Shown here piece after piece: positions 8,108 to 18,447 of a DNA stretch of 64,000 nucleotides (positions are counted from its first letter, which is position 1; the number at the start of each line of letters is the position of its first letter). Below the pieces are notes generated by a model. The model searched no databases. It saw only the letters and a list, made by a program, of their open reading frames with translations, and had not been told where the DNA came from. Source of the stretch: PBB1 sp965229345 (GTDB lineage Bacteria; Pseudomonadota; Gammaproteobacteria; Burkholderiales; Burkholderiaceae_C); contig OZ245872.1 in assembly GCA_965229345.1 (NCBI GenBank), forward strand, positions 496,001 through 560,000, in the 5' to 3' direction. The position numbers and the translations under genes were made by a program.

Positions 8108-9109
8108 TCAAGCGTACAACGCCGCGGCCTGGTTCAGCCGCTGGGTCACCGCCGCCGCCAACGCCTTGTCGCCCACCACGCGCACGCTGTCGCCGTGGCG
8201 CAGGATGTCCATCATCAGCTCGGTCGCTTCGACGTAGGGCACCTTCAGTTCGTAGCGGCCTTCGCCTTCGGTCGGGCCGAGCCAGCGCGAGGTCTGCTGA
8301 GGATGCCATTCCTCATTGGCCACCCACTGCGCCGCATCCGGCTCGAACACCAGCGTGGCCCATTTCACCTTCGCGCCAGCGCCACCGTAGATGCCGTAAC
8401 CCGCATCGAGTTCTGCCTCCAGGTCTTTCAGCGCGACCGGCTTGGCACGGCTGTCCAGCGCCCGGGCCTGCCGGACCGCGTCGAGCGCGAAGCGGCGCAG
8501 CCCGTCGCTGGCGTGGCACCACGCATCGAGGTACCAGGTGTTGCGGTAGTTGACCAGCCGCTGCGGCGACACTTCGCGCTCACTGGTCGTGCGATCGCTG
8601 CGCTTGAAGTAGCGCAGCCAGACCCGCTTGCGCTGCACCAGCGCACTGCCCAGCAACTCGAAATGCTGGCTCGGCACGCGTCGGCGCGCGGTGCCGATCA
8701 GCTTGACGCGGCGCACCAGCTCGCGCGCCTCGGTCTCGTCGGCGCCCAGCAGACCCTGCAGCCGGTCCATCATCGGCTGCAGGTGGCGCGCCAGCACACC
8801 GTCGTCGTCGAGCCCGGCCATCAGCTGGTGCATCGTCAGCAGCGCGTGCAGCTCGCGTTCGCTGAACCACATGCCAGGCAGCTCGTGGGAGACCGCCCGG
8901 GCCGCGCCGGCGGCCGGCGCCTCGAAGCGATACCCGTTGTCAGCGCGGTCGTAGGCGATCGGCGCCCCCATGCGGTCCCGCAGGTATTGCAGATCGCGCT
9001 TGAGCGTCGCGGGTGACACCGACAGCTCGGCCTGCAGGACGTCGAAGCTGACGCAGCCGCGGCTGCGCAACAGCCGCTCGATTTTGTAGAAGCGTTCGGT
9101 GCGGTCCAT
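8108..9109 (-). CDS. WYL-domain transcriptional regulator (YafY type)
   Basis: 333 residues. Residues 1-60 form a DeoR-like winged helix (LSVSPATLKRDLQYLRD as the recognition region). A WYL domain follows, with the name-giving Trp-Tyr-Leu at 192-194 in NTWYLDAWCHAS, and a C-terminal WCX-like extension. Such proteins sense a small ligand or nucleotide and repress or activate neighbours. It is divergent from the gene at 9284. The 174-base gap contains two matching palindromes that are the obvious candidate operators for it, including autoregulation. Confidence 0.88.
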   Translation of the reverse strand: MDRTERFYKIERLLRSRGCVSFDVLQAELSVSPATLKRDLQYLRDRMGAPIAYDRADNGYRFEAPAAGAARAVSHELPGMWFSERELHALLTMHQLMAGLDDDGVLARHLQPMMDRLQGLLGADETEARELVRRVKLIGTARRRVPSQHFELLGSALVQRKRVWLRYFKRSDRTTSEREVSPQRLVNYRNTWYLDAWCHASDGLRRFALDAVRQARALDSRAKPVALKDLEAELDAGYGIYGGAGAKVKWATLVFEPDAAQWVANEEWHPQQTSRWLGPTEGEGRYELKVPYVEATELMMDILRHGDSVRVVGDKALAAAVTQRLNQAAALYA

Positions 9110-9143
9110 GCTTGGCTCTCCGACGGGTGTCGATACCCTAGAG

Positions 9144-9164
9144 CTGGCTCACCATATGAGCCAG
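9144..9164. promoter_or_regulatory. palindromic operator candidate 1
   Basis: CTGGCTCA and TGAGCCAG are perfect 8-base arms around CCATA. The core TGGCTCA-N5-TGAGCCA is shared exactly with the site at 9206. It lies 35 bases upstream of the WYL regulator's ATG. Confidence 0.6.
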
Positions 9165-9205
9165 TATCTGAAATCAAGTCCGATAAATTATGACTCAGGC
9201 GAAAT

Positions 9206-9230
9206 CAGTGGCTCATCTGTTGAGCCACTG
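9206..9230. promoter_or_regulatory. palindromic operator candidate 2
   Basis: CAGTGGCTCA and TGAGCCACTG are perfect 10-base arms around TCTGT. The dyad centre (9218) is 64 bases from that of the first site (9154), close to six helical turns, so both would face the same side of the DNA. Confidence 0.62.
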
Positions 9231-9283
9231 GGCGGACACACTGACTTCATCGTGGCATGTTGCCGCGTCACCAGGAGTCCAGC

Positions 9284-10459
9284 ATGAACACCGACCTGAG
9301 CACCCGCGACCTGTTTTCCGTCGACCTGGCCGCCATCGCCCATCCTTGCGCCGGCCGTCCGGCGCCGACCTCGCCGCTGACGAACCACGAGCACATCGGT
9401 TTCGAGCTCGGCTGGGACCACGCACACCACGGCCTCACGCCGCCCGCACCGTATGCGCAGGAGCCCTCGCCGGTTCGCGACGGCTGGCTGGCGGGCACGG
9501 CCACCTACGGCGAGCGCACGCTCGAACCCACCGCAGCAGTGCGCCTGTGGCTGCAACTGCGGCTGCATGCCTGGCTGCGCGGTCGCAGCGTCGAGCTGTT
9601 CGAGGTCACCCCGCAGTACCTGCGCCAGTTGACCGTCACCCATTGCCCGATCACCCGGGAAGCGCTCGGCGACGTGTCTGACAACACCCGCCACAGCATC
9701 ATCCACCGGGTGCGGCACGACGCGGGCTACGCGGCTGGCCATCTGGTCATGATCAGCACGCGCGCCCATCGGGCCAAAGCAGCGCACGGCTTCGAGTCCG
9801 CGGTGGGCATCGCTCGCCGGCTGGAGGCCGACACCGCACGCGGTACCACCGCAGCGCCGCTGCACGAAGGTCTGAGCGCCGCGCAATGGGGGCGTCTCGC
9901 CGTGCTGTGCAGCTACGTTGAAGCCTTGCCGCACGCACGGGCCTGCGAGCTGCCCCTGCTGGTGCTGCCACCGAATCGGCTGCGCCTGTTCAACCCGGTG
10001 CAGGCGCTGCAGGCTTTCGTCAGCCAGCAACTGCTGAGCCCGGGCTGGAGTCAGCGCATCAACCGCCTCGAGGCGCTGCTGCCCGGTGCGACGGTTCGGC
10101 GGGCCTTCCGCTCGTTTTTCCAGACGCTGCTGCCACGGGTGCTCGCCGCCGGTCGGCTCGCCGATCCGCAACGCGCGCGCTGGGCCATCGAAGACGCCTG
10201 GGGACATGCCCTGGTGATGCAGCGATGGGTGCGCTTCGCCTTGTTGATTAGTGCGCGGCAATGCGAGTCGGTGCTGGCACGCGCCGCGGCTGAGCAGCTG
10301 CTGCCCAACGGCCTGCGCATCGAGGCGCTGGCTGACGCGAGCGCGACCGAAGGCTGGTGCCTGCCGACCCGCGGCTATGTGCCACACGGCCTGGTGTCAG
10401 CGTCGCAACGCGAGGGCCGGTCCGCAGTTCCGGCGCCGATTGGGCGGACACTGCACTGA
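9284..10459 (+). CDS. conserved hypothetical protein
   Basis: 391 residues. ATG at 9284 follows AGGAG at a good distance, so the upstream in-frame ATG at 9257 is not needed. There is no signal peptide or membrane segment. Notable stretches are GFELGWDHAHHGLTPP, a central arginine/histidine-rich part (RHSIIHRVRHDAGYAAGHL) and an alpha-helical C-terminal half. I recognise it only as the kind of uncharacterised protein found in related beta-proteobacteria and give no function. It is divergent from the WYL regulator and sits directly behind the paired palindromes, so it is probably that regulator's target. Confidence 0.75.
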   Translation: MNTDLSTRDLFSVDLAAIAHPCAGRPAPTSPLTNHEHIGFELGWDHAHHGLTPPAPYAQEPSPVRDGWLAGTATYGERTLEPTAAVRLWLQLRLHAWLRGRSVELFEVTPQYLRQLTVTHCPITREALGDVSDNTRHSIIHRVRHDAGYAAGHLVMISTRAHRAKAAHGFESAVGIARRLEADTARGTTAAPLHEGLSAAQWGRLAVLCSYVEALPHARACELPLLVLPPNRLRLFNPVQALQAFVSQQLLSPGWSQRINRLEALLPGATVRRAFRSFFQTLLPRVLAAGRLADPQRARWAIEDAWGHALVMQRWVRFALLISARQCESVLARAAAEQLLPNGLRIEALADASATEGWCLPTRGYVPHGLVSASQREGRSAVPAPIGRTLH

Positions 10460-10466
10460 CAACACA

Positions 10467-10485
10467 ACCGCCCGGGGCGGGCGGT
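10467..10485. terminator. GC-rich hairpin between convergent genes
   Basis: ACCGCCC and GGGCGGT form a 7-bp stem with loop GGGGC, eight bases after the stop of the plus-strand gene and 16 before the stop of the minus-strand one. It has no T-run and may serve both directions. Confidence 0.5.
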
Positions 10486-10500
10486 CGCGCTGCGGCGGGG

Positions 10501-10938
10501 TCAGCGGTCGCAGCTGGCCATGCCGCTGGCATCCCACAGCGGGGCAAAGTCGCTGCTGCCCGCGCGGGAAGGTCGCAGCAGGCGCAAGCGAATCAGCTCC
10601 TGCGACACCTCGGGCGGGAAGCCTGCCCGATGACGGCGCTTGTCGACCACCAGACCGTCGAGCACCCGTGAGGCCAGCGCCGGATCGTCCCAGCACAGCG
10701 CCAGCCGGTTGGCCAGACGGGGGAACAACGCGCAAAGCTGGGTCGGCCGATGCTGGGGGTGCAGCGAGTTGCACCAGGCGGCGGCCAGTGCAGACAGGGT
10801 CTGGTCGCAGGGGCGCGGCTGGGTGCGTAGGCGCTGCCAGCCGGATTCGGTGGTCGGTTCTGCCGCCGGTCGGCGTGCGGGGGAAGTCTTGGTCGCCGCG
10901 CTTCGTGACTCGCGCGCGCCCCATCCAAAAAAGCTCAT
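10501..10938 (-). CDS. conserved hypothetical protein
   Basis: 145 residues from an ATG at 10938 (MSFFGWG). The C-terminal half carries the conserved-looking core RLANRLALCWDDPALA followed by VDKRRHRAGFPPEV. It resembles uncharacterised proteins of related Burkholderiales in which a basic RRxxRxGFP segment is kept. The N-terminal 45 residues are low-complexity, rich in Arg, Ala and Thr. No export signal. It converges on the gene at 9284 and faces away from the PAP2 gene. No function can be assigned. Confidence 0.65.
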   Translation of the reverse strand: MSFFGWGARESRSAATKTSPARRPAAEPTTESGWQRLRTQPRPCDQTLSALAAAWCNSLHPQHRPTQLCALFPRLANRLALCWDDPALASRVLDGLVVDKRRHRAGFPPEVSQELIRLRLLRPSRAGSSDFAPLWDASGMASCDR

Positions 10939-11209
10939 GGTGTCTGTGCCTGTGTACACGGCAGCTGAGGCGGCACGACGCCCGCTTCAAGACCACCGAC
11001 ACGCTGGTAACAACTGGTTTCGATGTGAAGAGTGTGGTGCCGACGCCGCTCGAAATCCAGACACTTTCCGGGCGTTCACCCGACTTGAGGGTGTGCATCT
11101 TTCACACCGGCCTGAGGCCTGTGACCTCGATCGCGCCGCTGCAGGATGGACAGGCCTTGGGCAATGGCTCCGAGAGCGCCGCCAGAGGCTCAACGCTTAC
11201 CATCTCCCG

Positions 11210-11881
11210 ATGTCCTTGATGCTGTCGATCGCCCTCTGGAATCTGGTGACGCGACTGGGCGAAGCGCCGATCCTGCTGCCCGCTGCCTTGCTCACGGCCT
11301 CGTGGTTCGTCTGGCGCGATCGATCGCCTCGGCTGGCGATCGTCTGGCTGAGCGGCATTGCAGCCGCCACGCTGGTCACGACCGCGTCGAAGATCGCCTT
11401 CATGGGTTACGGACTGGGCTGGGCGGCGCTGGACTTCACCGGGGTGTCGGGGCATTCGATGTTCGCCGCGGCGATCTACCCCTTGACGGGCGTCGCCATC
11501 GCCAGCGCGGTGGCCGGCATGCAGGCGCCGCGTTGGTGGCGGCTGGGCCTGGCCATCGGGATGGTGCTGGCATTGCTCGTGGGCCTGTCGCGGGTGGTGG
11601 TCGAGGCGCACTCCTGGTCGGAGGTGGTGGCCGGTCTGCTGGTCGGTGGCGCCGTGACGTGGTGGGCCGCACGGGCCGAGCGCGCACCGCCGGCGCGGCA
11701 CTCGCTGTGGTTGCCGGTGGTGGTGTGCGCATGGCTGGGCAGTGCCTTGCCCAACGCGCCGCCGTCACCGACCCACGGCTGGGTGACGAAGCTGTCGCTC
11801 GCGATCTCGGGGCGCGAGCAACCGTACACCCGCGCGGACCTGCTGGCGCCGCGCGCCGCCCCGGCAGACAGCGGGCACTGA
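11210..11881 (+). CDS. PAP2-family phosphatase, membrane-bound
   Basis: 223 residues with about five to six hydrophobic segments. The PAP2 landmarks VSGHSMFAA (PSGH-type) and SRVVVEAHSWSE (SR-x5-H-x3-D type, here ending in Glu instead of Asp) are seen; the first KxxxxxxRP motif is not clear. Relatives remove phosphate from phosphatidic acid, undecaprenyl pyrophosphate or lipid A precursors. The start is taken at ATG 11210; the frame stays open upstream but without homologous content. The divergent active-site motif makes activity less certain than the fold. Confidence 0.78.
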   Translation: MSLMLSIALWNLVTRLGEAPILLPAALLTASWFVWRDRSPRLAIVWLSGIAAATLVTTASKIAFMGYGLGWAALDFTGVSGHSMFAAAIYPLTGVAIASAVAGMQAPRWWRLGLAIGMVLALLVGLSRVVVEAHSWSEVVAGLLVGGAVTWWAARAERAPPARHSLWLPVVVCAWLGSALPNAPPSPTHGWVTKLSLAISGREQPYTRADLLAPRAAPADSGH

Positions 11882-11894
11882 AAGAGCCCTGCCG

Positions 11895-12587
11895 TCAGCC
11901 GCGGCCCGACAACGACCGGGCCAGCCCCGTCTGATCGAGCACGTCGGCCACCAGCTCCAGCCGCAGCAAGGGGTTCTCCAGGGCCATCAGGCGTTGCTTC
12001 TGCTCGGCGCCCAGCGGCAGCAACTCACACCAGCGGTTGGCGATCCAGCCGCAGTCATCCCAGCGGTAAGGCGGCTGGAATGGCATGTCCAGCGGGCTGC
12101 CGGCACGATCGACCATGCCCTTGACGACCTCGCGCAAGGTGGAGGCCACCGTTTCCAGGTCGGTCGGCACGGCGACCGCGACATCGTCGTCCAGCAGTTC
12201 GACGTCGGCCACCCACAGGCCGTGCTTGAGCTGCTCGCGCGAGCGGATCCGGAAGCGCTGGGTGCCTGTGCAGCTGATCGTCATCAGCCCGGGATTGGGC
12301 CGCTCGAGCTGGGTGATGCGGGCCAGTGTGCCGATCTCGTGAAACGCCTCTTGGGGGAAGCCGCCACCGCGCGGTCGCTCTGCCGTGCCCTGCGACGGCG
12401 CGCTGCGCACCTCGCGGCCTGCGGTCAGGCACACCACACCGAACAGCGTACCGGCCTTGTGCGCCCGCCCGATCATGTCGAGGTAGCGGACCTCGAAGAT
12501 GCGCAGCGGCAGGTATCCACCAGGGAACAGCACGCATTGCAGAGGAAAGAGCGGCAACCTGGAAAGGTCGGTCGGCTGCGTGTCCAT
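11895..12587 (-). CDS. LON substrate-binding domain protein
   Basis: 230 residues. LPLFPLQCVLFPGGYLPLRIFE near the N-terminus, then GTLARITQLE, are hallmarks of the N-terminal substrate-binding domain of Lon protease, here standing alone without ATPase or protease. Stand-alone copies of this domain are common in Proteobacteria and have no settled role, though protein-quality control is usually suggested. The C-terminal 80 residues are helical. It lies 12 bases downstream of the methyltransferase gene and is probably co-transcribed with it. Confidence 0.85.
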   Translation of the reverse strand: MDTQPTDLSRLPLFPLQCVLFPGGYLPLRIFEVRYLDMIGRAHKAGTLFGVVCLTAGREVRSAPSQGTAERPRGGGFPQEAFHEIGTLARITQLERPNPGLMTISCTGTQRFRIRSREQLKHGLWVADVELLDDDVAVAVPTDLETVASTLREVVKGMVDRAGSPLDMPFQPPYRWDDCGWIANRWCELLPLGAEQKQRLMALENPLLRLELVADVLDQTGLARSLSGRG

Positions 12588-12599
12588 CGCCGGATTCTG

Positions 12600-13922
12600 T
12601 TACGACCGCGGGCCCTCTGCACGACAGGGATTGCCCTTGTCGGGCATGCGACCCTCGGCGCGTAACAACGACTCCAGGCACTGATCACGGATGCCGTAGA
12701 AGGCCTTGATGTCGTCGATCTGTGCCCACACCGCATCGGACGCCCGCGGCGGGGTGCGCTTCACCGCGAGGATCATCTTGTTCTTCTGCGTGTGCTCGAG
12801 GGCGACGAACTCGAACACCTGGGTGTCGTAACCACAGGCCTCCAGCAGCATCGCGCGCAGGCCGTCGGTCAGCATCTCGGCCTGCTGCCCCAGGTGCACG
12901 CCGTGCTGCAGGATCGGTCGCAGCGGGTGCGGGCTCAGCAGCTGTGGCCGCAATTCCTTGTGGCAGCACGGCGAGCACAGGATGATGGCGGCGCCGCCGC
13001 GCAGACCCAGGTGGATCGCGTGGTCGGTCGCGGTATCGCAAGCGTGCAGCGCGATCATCACGTCGATCGGCTGCACCGCGCGGCTGCGCACATCGCCGGC
13101 CTCGAAGCGCAGGCCGTCGAGGCCCAGTCGCGCGACCACCGCGTTGCCCAGCTGAACCATGTCGGGGCGCAGCTCGACACCCGTGACCTGGGCATCGACG
13201 CCCGGCTGCTGCTGCAGATGGTCATGCACCGCAAACGTCAGGTAGCCCTTGCCGGCACCGAAATCGACCACCCTCACCGGGCGACGGCCCGCAGGCCCCG
13301 CGGTCGCCGACGCCAGCAGCTGCGAGGCCCGCAAGGCGCCGGCAAAGACCTCGACGAACTTGTTGATCTGCTTCCATTTGCGCGACATCGCCGGCACCAC
13401 CGTGTGCTGCTCGGTGGTGACGCCCAGCGCGCTCAGGAAGGGCCGGCGGACGTCCACGAACCGCTGCTTGTCGCGGTCGTGCCCCTGCTCGGCACGCAGC
13501 GGTTCGCCCGGCGGGCCGCCGACCTCCTCGGGTGCGGGGGCCGGCGCCGCGGGCCGCCGGCGCAGTGTGCACACCCCACGCCGGCTGAGCATCAGCTCGA
13601 CCACCTCGTCGCGCGTGTGCAGATGCGCATGGCGGAACACCGTGCCCAGCAGCTCGCGCACCCGCTCCAGTCCCGCAGTCAGTGGCAGGTTCTTCGTCTC
13701 GTCGCGGGTGGTGTGTCGGTACACGAACGACAGGCACGGCGCGCCGCGCAGCACCACCGGCCGCACGCTGACGCGCTGGAGGTCGGCTTCCGGCCCGCAG
13801 TGCTTGGACAGCAGCAGCGTCTCGAAGCCGCCGTTGTCGACGTGCGCCGCGCACAGCGCGACAAAGTCGGCAGGCGTGGTCGTGCCTGGGGCAACTTTCG
13901 GCAGCGTCGTCGGTGAGGTCAT
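12600..13922 (-). CDS. SAM-dependent methyltransferase, Methyltransf_32-like
   Basis: 440 residues. The Rossmann motif I reads VVDFGAGKGYLTF (about 225-237). Downstream, GVELRPDMV supplies the acidic residue for SAM and ALHACDTATDHAI is the signature of the Methyltransf_32 family, followed by SPCCHKEL. The first about 160 residues are a less conserved helical region ending in an Ala/Pro-rich linker. The substrate is unknown; relatives are suspected of modifying RNA. It starts with ATG at 13922 and reads into the LON-domain gene. Confidence 0.78.
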   Translation of the reverse strand: MTSPTTLPKVAPGTTTPADFVALCAAHVDNGGFETLLLSKHCGPEADLQRVSVRPVVLRGAPCLSFVYRHTTRDETKNLPLTAGLERVRELLGTVFRHAHLHTRDEVVELMLSRRGVCTLRRRPAAPAPAPEEVGGPPGEPLRAEQGHDRDKQRFVDVRRPFLSALGVTTEQHTVVPAMSRKWKQINKFVEVFAGALRASQLLASATAGPAGRRPVRVVDFGAGKGYLTFAVHDHLQQQPGVDAQVTGVELRPDMVQLGNAVVARLGLDGLRFEAGDVRSRAVQPIDVMIALHACDTATDHAIHLGLRGGAAIILCSPCCHKELRPQLLSPHPLRPILQHGVHLGQQAEMLTDGLRAMLLEACGYDTQVFEFVALEHTQKNKMILAVKRTPPRASDAVWAQIDDIKAFYGIRDQCLESLLRAEGRMPDKGNPCRAEGPRS

Positions 13923-14084
13923 GGGGGCATGTGCCGGGTCGGCCGGGTGATCGATCTCCGGCGAGGCAGCGGTCTGTTTACCAGCGGTTTACCGGACCTT
14001 ACCAAACTGCGCCGGGTGTTCGTGAACGGTTGCATGCGGCTGCCTAAGCTGACTTCAGTCCCAGCCACTCCTCAGGAAATCACT

Positions 14085-14846
14085 GTGCAAACCGTCACCA
14101 CGCCCCTTCCGAGCCGCACGCCTCCCGCGGTCTGCCGCACCCCGGTCGCGTCGGCGACCGCAGCCCCGGGCCAGCGCATTGCACGGCTGCTGGCGCTGAT
14201 CGACAGCGAGCTGCCCGTCGTCCGGCGCGTGCTGCACGCCGGAGAACCGGTGTACCGCGCCGGTGATGACTTCGAATCCCTGTACATCGTGCATGCCGGG
14301 CTGTTCAAGACGGTCAGCGTGTCGGCCGATGGCCGCGAGCAGGTGGTCGGCCTGCACTTCAAGGGCGACTGGCTCGGCTTCGATGGCATCGCCGAAGGCA
14401 CCTTCGGCTGCGATGCGATCGCGATGGACACCGGCGAGGTGTGGGTCATACGCTACCAGGCGCTGCTCGAGCGGTGCAGCCGCACACCGGAGCTGATGGT
14501 CGCGGTGCACAGCGCCATGAGCCGCGCGATGGCGCGCGACCGCGACTCGATGCTGGCGGTATGCACCTTGCCTGCCGACGCCAGGGTCGCCGACTTCCTG
14601 CGCAACTGGGCCGCCGGCCTGGAACAGCGCGGCCTGCGCACCGACTGCATCACGCTGCGCATGACCCGCGCCGAAATCGGCAACTTCCTGGGCATGACGC
14701 TCGAGACGGTCAGCCGGGCGCTGTCTCGCCTGGCGCGCGACAAGGTCATCGGCTTCTCGCAGAAGGGCCGTCGCGACATCGAGATCCCGGACGTGGCCGC
14801 GCTGAGCGCCTTCGTCGACAGCAGCCTGGCCGCGACCCTGCACTGA
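14085..14846 (+). CDS. Crp/Fnr-family transcriptional regulator, FNR-like without the N-terminal iron-sulphur cysteines
   Basis: 253 residues from GTG, which follows AGGAAA. The cyclic-nucleotide-binding-like domain (GEPVYRAGDDFESLYIVHAG) is followed by a long dimer helix and a C-terminal helix-turn-helix, RAEIGNFLGMTLETVSRALSRL. The ETVSR recognition helix is that of FNR and predicts binding to TTGAT-N4-ATCAA. The N-terminus has one cysteine (AVCRTP) instead of the CxxC-x5-C cluster that holds 4Fe-4S in FNR. It is therefore FixK-like or senses through another input. The three FNR boxes in the cco/hemN region are plausible targets. Direct GTTTACC repeats lie about 100 bases upstream. Confidence 0.85.
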   Translation: MQTVTTPLPSRTPPAVCRTPVASATAAPGQRIARLLALIDSELPVVRRVLHAGEPVYRAGDDFESLYIVHAGLFKTVSVSADGREQVVGLHFKGDWLGFDGIAEGTFGCDAIAMDTGEVWVIRYQALLERCSRTPELMVAVHSAMSRAMARDRDSMLAVCTLPADARVADFLRNWAAGLEQRGLRTDCITLRMTRAEIGNFLGMTLETVSRALSRLARDKVIGFSQKGRRDIEIPDVAALSAFVDSSLAATLH

Positions 14847-14867
14847 CCCCGGCCCGCCCCCGCGGCC

Positions 14868-16955
<2,088 letters not shown>

Positions 16956-16971
16956 GCGCACGCTCCGTCGT

Positions 16972-17697
16972 TCAGCGCAGCGTGACCGCCGACACCAGCA
17001 CATAGCCAGCGCCGCGCACGGCCTTGATCAGCCGCGGCTCGTCGGGGTCGTCATCGAGCTTGCGGCGCAGGCGGCCGATCTGCACGTCGATCGTGCGGTC
17101 GAACGGCGCGGCATCGCGACCACGGGTCTGCTCGAGCAGAAAGTCGCGCGACAGCACCCGCCCGGCGTGACGCGCCAGCACACACAACAGGTCGAATTCA
17201 CCGGCCGTCAGTGCGACCTGGCGACCGTCGGTGCTGCCGAGTTGGCGGGCAGGCACATCGATCTCCCATTGGTCGAAGCACAAGCGCTCGCGCGCTGCCG
17301 CCGGCGCCTCCGGCACCGCGCCCGCAGGCGCCAGCCGTCGCAACACCGCCTTGATGCGCGCCAGCAATTCGCGCAGGTCGAATGGCTTGGTCACGTAGTC
17401 GTCGGCGCCGATTTCCAGCCCCACCACCTTGTCGACCGCGTCACCGCGCCCGGTCAGGATGATCAGCCCACAGCGCCAGTGCTCCCGCAGGTTGCGGGCG
17501 ATCGCGAAGCCGTCTTCGCCGGGCAGCCCCAGATCCAGCAGGACCAGATCGGGCGGATCGGTGGGCATCAGCGCGGTGAGTGCGTGGCCCGAGGCCAGCT
17601 CGCTGACGCGGAAGCCCTGGCGCGACAGGTAGCCCGCCAGCAGCTGGGTGATGTCGGGCTCGTCGTCGACGATGGCGATGTGGGCGGCTTCTGTCAC
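16972..17697 (-). CDS. OmpR/PhoB-family response regulator
   Basis: 241 residues from GTG. Receiver domain 1-125 with the acidic pair DDE near 11-13, phospho-acceptor Asp55 in LLDLGLPG and Lys in the VTKPFD loop. The winged-helix DNA-binding domain follows (about 135-240: LTAGEFDLLCVLARHAGRVLSRDFL, then RTIDVQIGRLRRKL). It is first in a two-gene unit with the hybrid kinase. The kinase has its own receiver, so signal flow may be a relay. Target genes are not evident in the window. Confidence 0.92.
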   Translation of the reverse strand: MTEAAHIAIVDDEPDITQLLAGYLSRQGFRVSELASGHALTALMPTDPPDLVLLDLGLPGEDGFAIARNLREHWRCGLIILTGRGDAVDKVVGLEIGADDYVTKPFDLRELLARIKAVLRRLAPAGAVPEAPAAARERLCFDQWEIDVPARQLGSTDGRQVALTAGEFDLLCVLARHAGRVLSRDFLLEQTRGRDAAPFDRTIDVQIGRLRRKLDDDPDEPRLIKAVRGAGYVLVSAVTLR

Positions 17698-17724
17698 CCC
17701 GCCATTCTGAGGCAGCGCCGACGC

Positions 17725-18414
17725 TCAGGCCGACTGGCACCACGCGGCCACGCGTTGCCACAGGTCGTGCGACAGCGCCCAGGCCGAGGCCACGGCGAGT
17801 GTGGCGCCAGACAGCCGCAGCATCAGCACGTTCACCGACGGCCTGCTCGACCCGCGCATGCCCAGGGCGCCGGGCAGCCACAGACCCAGCGATGACGCGG
17901 CCGCAAAGCTGCCCATTGCCAGCGCGCCTTGCAGCGGTGTGCTGGCCAGCGCCGCGATCAGCAGGGCCGACTGCAGCAGGCCGCAGGGCAAGGCGAGCAG
18001 CAAGCCACCGGCAGCCGTCGCGCGCAACGGCGCCGACATGCGCTGCCAGCCTGGCGCAGGCGTCGCCAGCACCGGCACGGACCCGAGCCGCGACCACCAT
18101 GCCGGCTGGCGGCCGGTCAGCAGCAGCCACAGACCGAGGCCCAGCACCGCGATGTGCAGCAGCGTCCACAGCGGGCGCAGCACCGGCGCGGCGCTGCTGA
18201 GCAGCGTGACCGCGCCGACGCTGGCGGCCACCACGGCGCCGCCGGTGGCGTAGCTCAGCAGCCGGCCCAGCGTGAAGCCCGCCATCAGCGTCTGGCGCTG
18301 CGCGCCGGCGCAATGGCGGGTCACCGCCGCGCAGGGTGCACCGCACATCGCCGCGCAGTGCGGCGCACCTGCCAGGCCCATCAGGCCGGCGGCGGCGATC
18401 AGCGGGAGGTCCAT
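17725..18414 (-). CDS. SafE/TauE-like membrane protein of the cbb3 cluster
   Basis: 229 residues with about six membrane segments. The first carries a cysteine-rich patch, GAPHCAAMCGAPC, of the kind found in DsbD-like/SafE family proteins encoded beside cco genes and thought to take part in copper or haem handling during cbb3 oxidase maturation. It is last in the run ccoI to hemN, 33 bases after hemN, and is likely in the same transcript. The TauE/SafE label implies export of sulphite or sulphoacetate in other contexts; copper supply fits better here, but that is inference from position and the cysteines. Confidence 0.75.
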   Translation of the reverse strand: MDLPLIAAAGLMGLAGAPHCAAMCGAPCAAVTRHCAGAQRQTLMAGFTLGRLLSYATGGAVVAASVGAVTLLSSAAPVLRPLWTLLHIAVLGLGLWLLLTGRQPAWWSRLGSVPVLATPAPGWQRMSAPLRATAAGGLLLALPCGLLQSALLIAALASTPLQGALAMGSFAAASSLGLWLPGALGMRGSSRPSVNVLMLRLSGATLAVASAWALSHDLWQRVAAWCQSA

Positions 18415-18447
18415 GGCAGCAGGCCCGGGCAGCGTTGACGAGCCGGC

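Noticed and set aside
13975..14010. GTTTACC / GGTTTACC / CTTACC direct repeats upstream of the FNR-like gene
   Set aside because: Short and irregularly spaced; could be chance. Noted as a possible activator site but not strong enough to list.
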